DNA of 64,000 nt, from the NCBI RefSeq assembly GCF_026339935.1, contig NZ_JAPEPX010000001.1, positions 5,173,501 through 5,237,500 on the forward strand, read 5' to 3'. Origin of the DNA: Streptomyces sp. NBC_01551 (lineage in GTDB: Bacteria; Actinomycetota; Actinomycetes; Streptomycetales; Streptomycetaceae). How positions within the stretch are numbered: position 1 is the first letter of the stretch; every line of letters begins with the position of its first letter. The position numbers and the translations under genes are program-made. A model generated the notes under the pieces. The model saw only the letters and a program-made list of their open reading frames with translations. It searched no databases and was not told where the DNA came from. Positions 60,323-64,000 of the stretch are shown piece by piece.

Positions 60323-61141
60323 CTACCCGGCAGCCGCGACGCCCAGTCGCTCGCGGAGGAAGGCCGTGACGTCCTCGCGGGCCCGGAACGCGGGATGGTC
60401 CGGGCTCTCACGGACCTCCAGGGTCAGGACCGAATGGGCGAGGCGGCCGAACCCGTCGGGGTTGCCCGCTGCGGAGTCGAGCCGGATGAACCGGAACGCG
60501 TCGCCGAGCCGGGCCCGCAGGGTGGCGAACCGGTCCTCCGGCGACAGCGGGTCCCCGCTGAAGCGCAGGCCCAGCACGCACAGCCCCTCGTCCCGGGTGC
60601 GGTCGACGACCCGGCGCAGCTCGTCCTGCGAGACCCCCGCGTCCGCGCGGCGGGCGGCGCCGACGGGGACGGGGACCGAGGGCTGGCTCAGGACGGGCGC
60701 CAGCACGGAGTCGTCCACGGCGGCGGCCAGCGCGAAACCGCCGGTGAAGCAGAGGCCGATGACACCGACCCCGGCGGCGGGGGTCCGCGCCGCGAGGTCG
60801 CGGGCGAGCGCCCGCAGGTAATCGGCGATGGGCCTGCGGGCGTTGGTCGCGAAGGCCCGGAACTCCGAGGAGACGCACACGCGGGCGCTGACGAGCGCCG
60901 TCCGGGCGAGCGTGCCGGGCCGGCCCGGCACGCCGAACAGCGAGGGCATCACGACGGTGAACCCCGCGCCCACCAGGTGCTCCCCGAGCCCGATCACCTC
61001 GGGCGTGATCCCGGGCACCTCGGGCATCAGCACCACACCGGGCCCGTCCCCCTTCTCGTAACAGTCGTGGGCGAGTCCCCCGGCCGCGAAGCGCGCCCGG
61101 CGCCATCCGTCAAGGGTCGATACCGGTGCCGTGCCGCTCAT
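60323..61141 (-). CDS. dienelactone hydrolase family protein
   Basis: Alpha/beta hydrolase of 272 residues in the dienelactone hydrolase family, with the nucleophilic cysteine C131 in GLCFTGG, an Asp in GLRFSGDPLSPED and a C-terminal His in SPDHPAF. ATG 61141 (MSGTAPVSTLDG) was chosen. No aromatic-ring-cleavage genes are adjacent, so the true substrate is open. Confidence 0.85.
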   Translation of the reverse strand: MSGTAPVSTLDGWRRARFAAGGLAHDCYEKGDGPGVVLMPEVPGITPEVIGLGEHLVGAGFTVVMPSLFGVPGRPGTLARTALVSARVCVSSEFRAFATNARRPIADYLRALARDLAARTPAAGVGVIGLCFTGGFALAAAVDDSVLAPVLSQPSVPVPVGAARRADAGVSQDELRRVVDRTRDEGLCVLGLRFSGDPLSPEDRFATLRARLGDAFRFIRLDSAAGNPDGFGRLAHSVLTLEVRESPDHPAFRAREDVTAFLRERLGVAAAG

Positions 61142-61237
61142 ATGCCCCTGCCCCAGGTCGAGTTGAGGAACCCAGTCTGCCCCACCCGACCTGCCTGCCC
61201 GCCCGCCCCCCGCCGGGCCGTTTCGGGGAAACACGGA

Positions 61238-61269
61238 ACCCCGGCGTCCTCGGTGGAGGGCGCCGGGGT
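61238..61269 (-). terminator. hairpin terminator after the HTH-MurA gene
   Basis: ACCCCGGCG (61238-61246) pairs with CGCCGGGGT (61261-61269), a 9-bp stem with a 14-nt loop, located just past the end of the minus-strand HTH-MurA gene. Confidence 0.55.
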
Positions 61270-61297
61270 CCGTCGGCCGGGGTGGGCCGGAGCGGGG

Positions 61298-62827
61298 CTA
61301 GATGTCGCGGAAGATCTCGATCTGGGCGCCCACCGAGTTGAGGCGTTCGGCGAGTTCCTCGTAGCCGCGGTTGATGACGTACACGTTGCGCAGGACCGAG
61401 GTGCCCTCGGCCGCCATCATCGCGAGGAGGACGACCACCGCCGGGCGCAGGGCCGGCGGGCACATCATTTCCGCCGCGCGCCAGCGCGTGGGGCCCTCGA
61501 CCAGGACGCGGTGCGGGTCCAGGAGCTGGAGGCGGCCGCCGAGGCGGTTCAGGTCCGTCAGGTAGATGGCCCGGTTGTCGTACACCCAGTCGTGGATCAG
61601 GGTCTGGCCCTGGGCCGTGGCCGCGATCGCCGCGAAGAACGGGACGTTGTCGATGTTCAGCCCGGGGAACGGCATCGGGTGGATCTTGTCGATCGGCGCT
61701 TCGAGCTTCGACGGGCGGACCGTGAGGTCCACCAGCCGGGTGCGGCCGTTGTCGGCCACGTACTCCGGCGAGCGGTCGTGGTCGAGGCCCATCTCCTCCA
61801 GGACCGCGAGCTCGATCTCCATGAACTCGATCGGGACCCGGCGGATCGTCAGCTCCGACTCCGTGACCACCGCGGCCGCCAGCAGGCTCATCGCCTCGAC
61901 CGGGTCCTCGGAGGGGGAGTAGTCCACGTCCACGTCGATGTTCGGGACGCCGTGGACGGTCAGGGTCGTCGTGCCGATGCCGTCCACGCGGACGCCGAGC
62001 GCCTCCAGGAAGAAGCACAGGTCCTGGACCATGTAGTTGGAGGACGCGTTGCGGATGACGGTCGCGCCGTCGTGCCGGGCGGCGGCCAGCAGCGCGTTCT
62101 CGGTGACCGTGTCCCCGCGCTCGGTCAGCACGATGGGGCGGTCGGGGGAGACCCCGGTCGCGACCTTCGCGTGGTAGATGCCCTCGGTCGCGGTGATGTC
62201 CAGGCCGAAGCGGCGCAGGGCGATCATGTGCGGCTCGATGGTGCGGGTGCCGAGGTCGCAGCCGCCGGCGTACGGAAGCCGGAACTGGTCCATCCGGTGC
62301 AGCAGCGGGCCCAGGAACATGATGATGCTCCGGGTCCGGCGGGCCGCCTCCGCGTCCATGGCGTCCATGTCGAGGCTGGCCGGCGGGACGATCTCCAGGT
62401 CGACGCCGTCGTTGATCCAACGGGTGCGTACGCCGATCGAGTTGAGGACTTCGAGGAGGCGGTAGACCTCCTCGATGCGGGCGACCCGGCGCAGGACCGT
62501 GCGGCCCTTGTTCAGCAGCGACGCGCACAGCAGCGCCACGCAGGCGTTCTTGCTCGTCTTGACGTCGATGGCACCGGAGAGCCGGCGGCCGCCGACGACG
62601 CGCAGGTGCATCGGGCCGGCGTAGCCCAGAGAGACGATCTCGCTGTCGAGCGCTTCGCCGATTCGGGCGATCATCTCAAGGCTGATGTTCTGGTTGCCGC
62701 GCTCGATCCGGTTCACGGCGCTCTGGCTGGTGCCGAGCGCGTCCGCGAGCTGACTCTGTGTCCAGCCCCGGTGCTGACGGGCGTCACGGATGAGCTTGCC
62801 GATGCGTACGAGGTAGTCGTCTGCCAT
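61298..62827 (-). CDS. XRE-type HTH fused to UDP-N-acetylglucosamine enolpyruvyl transferase (MurA-like)
   Basis: Fusion protein of 509 residues. Residues 1-65 form a Cro/XRE helix-turn-helix (IGKLIRDARQHRGWTQSQLA, with TSQSAVNRIERG as recognition part). From about residue 75 the protein is a MurA/EPSP-synthase-fold enzyme. MurA's active-site residues are conserved: the K-N pair (K93, N94 in TSKNACVALL) and the PEP-reactive cysteine C190 in YAGGCDLGTRTIEPH. It could be both a cell-wall precursor enzyme and a DNA-binding autoregulator. Its promoter contains a 16-bp palindrome 12 bp before the ATG. Confidence 0.88.
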   Translation of the reverse strand: MADDYLVRIGKLIRDARQHRGWTQSQLADALGTSQSAVNRIERGNQNISLEMIARIGEALDSEIVSLGYAGPMHLRVVGGRRLSGAIDVKTSKNACVALLCASLLNKGRTVLRRVARIEEVYRLLEVLNSIGVRTRWINDGVDLEIVPPASLDMDAMDAEAARRTRSIIMFLGPLLHRMDQFRLPYAGGCDLGTRTIEPHMIALRRFGLDITATEGIYHAKVATGVSPDRPIVLTERGDTVTENALLAAARHDGATVIRNASSNYMVQDLCFFLEALGVRVDGIGTTTLTVHGVPNIDVDVDYSPSEDPVEAMSLLAAAVVTESELTIRRVPIEFMEIELAVLEEMGLDHDRSPEYVADNGRTRLVDLTVRPSKLEAPIDKIHPMPFPGLNIDNVPFFAAIAATAQGQTLIHDWVYDNRAIYLTDLNRLGGRLQLLDPHRVLVEGPTRWRAAEMMCPPALRPAVVVLLAMMAAEGTSVLRNVYVINRGYEELAERLNSVGAQIEIFRDI

Positions 62828-62838
62828 GGGTGCACCGT

Positions 62839-62854
62839 ATCTCAGATATGAGAT
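62839..62854 (-). promoter_or_regulatory. 16-bp palindrome before the HTH-MurA gene
   Basis: ATCTCA-GATA-TGAGAT, a perfect inverted repeat with a 4-bp spacer, lies 12 bp upstream of the start codon in an AT-rich patch. It is the obvious site for the encoded XRE domain, which suggests autoregulation. Confidence 0.55.
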
Positions 62855-63072
62855 GACGCCTGCGTCGGGTGTGGCAAACGGGTGTTACCGACCGTCAGAT
62901 TCCATCCCCGGGGCGGTGCGCGCGCGGTGGGCCGGCCCGGAGGGGCCGGGGTGACAAGTACCCTGTAACGCCATTTGTCCGAATCTGCAATTCCTGGCGG
63001 AAGGCCCTGCGTACGGGACCCGCGTACGGCCCCTGCTGCACAGGCCCGCGTACGGGGTCCGCGCACGGCCCC

Positions 63073-63189
63073 CGCGTGCGGGTGCGCGCAGGGGCACTGA
63101 CGGCCCCCGCGCACGGCCCCCGCGTACGGGACCCGCACGCGGGTCCCGCTCCCCGCCGCCGTCAGTGCCCCTGCGCGCACCCGCACGCG
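63073..63189. repeat. 32-bp perfect inverted repeat with nested hairpin
   Basis: Bases 63073-63104 are perfectly complementary to 63158-63189 (32 bp). The 53-nt loop contains an inner hairpin GGGACCCG-CACG-CGGGTCCC (63128-63147). The right arm covers the stop and the last codons of the amidohydrolase gene; the left arm is in the gap. Surrounding DNA (63010-63130) also has several CCCGCGTACGGG-like repeats. It could be a terminator or a cruciform-forming element. Confidence 0.7.
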
Positions 63190-64000
63190 CGGTGCCGCCC
63201 GCCGTGCACCGCGCTGTACGAGGCCGGGCGCGGCCCCGCCGCCCCGCGGGCCACGCGACCCGCGGCCGCCCGGCCCGCCGCCGAGTCCGCGTCGTGCACC
63301 ACGCGCCCGCCGACCAGGGTCATCCGTACGCCCGTCCCGCTGATGTCGGCCACCGGGCAGCGGGTCACGTCCCGGTCCAGCAGCACCAGGTCCGCCGCCT
63401 TGCCCGCCTCCACCGTCCCCGTCAGGGACTCCTGCCGCAGCTGCCACGCCGTCCCGGCGGTGTGCATCCGCAGAGCCGAGCCCCGGCTCAGCCCCTCCAG
63501 CTCCCGGTACAGCTCGCCCGCGCCGAACACGCCCTGCCTGTCGACCGCCGTCCGCAGCTGGTTCCACACCTGGAGGGCGTCCACCGGCCAGTCGGAGCCG
63601 CCCGTCAGCCGCGCGCCCGCCTTCTCCAGGCTGCGTGCCGGGTACATCCACCGGTGCCGCTCCGGGCCGATGTACGGGAGCAGCGCCTCCACGGTCCAGG
63701 TGTCGCGCGCCGCCCACTGGAGCTGCATGCAGGCCGCCACCCCGAGCTGTGCGAAGCGCCGCAGGTCCGCCGGGTCCACGATCTGCAAGTGGGCGATCGC
63801 GTTGCGCGGGTCCCGCTGCCCGGTCGCCCGCCGGGCGTACGCGTATCCGTCCAGGGCCGTCCGTACCGCCCGGTCTCCGAGTCCGTGGGCGTGCATCTGC
63901 CAGCCGGCCTTGTTGAACGCCGCCGTCAGCCGGCCGTAGTCGGTCGCCGAGGTGTACAGCTCGCCCCGGTTCGCGGTCGGCTTGCCGTTGCCGTCCAGAT
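63162..64000 (-). CDS. amidohydrolase family protein, C-terminal part (cut by window edge)
   Basis: About 279 C-terminal residues of an amidohydrolase of the YtcJ-like group (Amidohydro_3). Visible catalytic elements are WQMHAHGLGDRAV, IAHLQIVDP and GGSDWPVDALQV (metal or proton-transfer Asp). Substrate unknown; such enzymes hydrolyse cyclic amides or similar. The start lies beyond 64000. The final ~20 residues (Arg/His/Gly/Cys-rich, ending CGCAQGH) are encoded by the right arm of the large inverted repeat and are atypical. Confidence 0.8.
   Translation of the reverse strand, partial: LDGNGKPTANRGELYTSATDYGRLTAAFNKAGWQMHAHGLGDRAVRTALDGYAYARRATGQRDPRNAIAHLQIVDPADLRRFAQLGVAACMQLQWAARDTWTVEALLPYIGPERHRWMYPARSLEKAGARLTGGSDWPVDALQVWNQLRTAVDRQGVFGAGELYRELEGLSRGSALRMHTAGTAWQLRQESLTGTVEAGKAADLVLLDRDVTRCPVADISGTGVRMTLVGGRVVHDADSAAGRAAAGRVARGAAGPRPASYSAVHGGRHRACGCAQGH

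Noticed and set aside
63005..63190. Mobile element ends around the large inverted repeat
   Set aside because: No transposase gene or target-site duplication is visible and the arms enclose only 53 bases.

Overview
The window looks like a chromosomal segment of a Streptomyces (or very close actinomycete). Evidence: very high GC with strong third-position GC, frequent GTG/TTG starts, tightly coupled genes (ATGA, GTGA and TGATG overlaps), an IdeR/DmdR-type iron box, and families typical of streptomycetes (SepF-like protein, Hen1-Pnkp, DUF6099-, DUF6232- and DUF2470-like proteins). No rRNA, tRNA, CRISPR array, insertion sequence or phage gene was seen. The SepF-like, arcA and argF genes lie close together, which I recall (unchecked) as also true in S. 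coelicolor.

Layout. (1) 1-3.9 kb: methylmalonyl-CoA mutase subunits (mutB cut by the window edge) and a ROK regulator, then about 1 kb of non-coding repeat-rich DNA. (2) 4.9-10.8 kb: a sulfonate uptake and desulfonation operon (dioxygenase, flavin reductase, ABC importer, flavin monooxygenase). (3) 10.8-17.9 kb: a quinone-oxidoreductase-like enzyme, a DUF2470 gene behind an iron box, a SepF-like division protein, an AAA ATPase, a MazG-like hydrolase, an F420-type oxidoreductase and homocysteine methyltransferase. (4) 18.3-22.4 kb: the Hen1-Pnkp RNA-repair pair. (5) 23-25.4 kb: arginine deiminase and ornithine carbamoyltransferase. (6) 26.1-33.6 kb: a divergent aromatic acyl-CoA catabolic cluster (CoA ligase, PaaX regulator, bifunctional FAD monooxygenase/OYE reductase, enoyl-CoA hydratase, acyl-CoA dehydrogenase, RidA), best explained as 2-aminobenzoyl-CoA (anthranilate) or a related pathway. 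(7) 34.1-55.3 kb: a large island that reads as one programme for using collagen. It holds a secreted M9 collagenase, a five-gene oligopeptide ABC importer, aminopeptidase P, a prolyl-oligopeptidase-family peptidase, and a full set of hydroxyproline-catabolism enzymes with a GntR/FadR regulator. (8) 55.4-64 kb: an MFS exporter, a P450, an excalibur lipoprotein, NUDIX and dienelactone hydrolases, an HTH-MurA fusion, and the end of an amidohydrolase.

The most interesting result is in region 7. A 14-bp element of the form RYGTGAMAT-N3-AC occurs at six places, each in front of an island transcription unit: collagenase/aminopeptidase P, peptide importer, D-hydroxyproline oxidase, deaminase-epimerase operon, the GntR gene itself, and the prolyl peptidase. 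The collagenase and importer promoters share an identical 32-bp block with -35, operator and -10. I infer one local regulon linking extracellular collagen cleavage, peptide import, X-Pro peptide cleavage and hydroxyproline breakdown, probably controlled by the local GntR protein. The last step, alpha-ketoglutarate semialdehyde dehydrogenase, is not in the window.

Other notable items: two overlapping small genes inside the island share a 19-residue G/N/M motif at their junction; a secreted Trp-Asn repeat protein; a self-regulation-like palindrome in front of the HTH-MurA fusion; and a 32-bp perfect inverted repeat at the end of the amidohydrolase gene.
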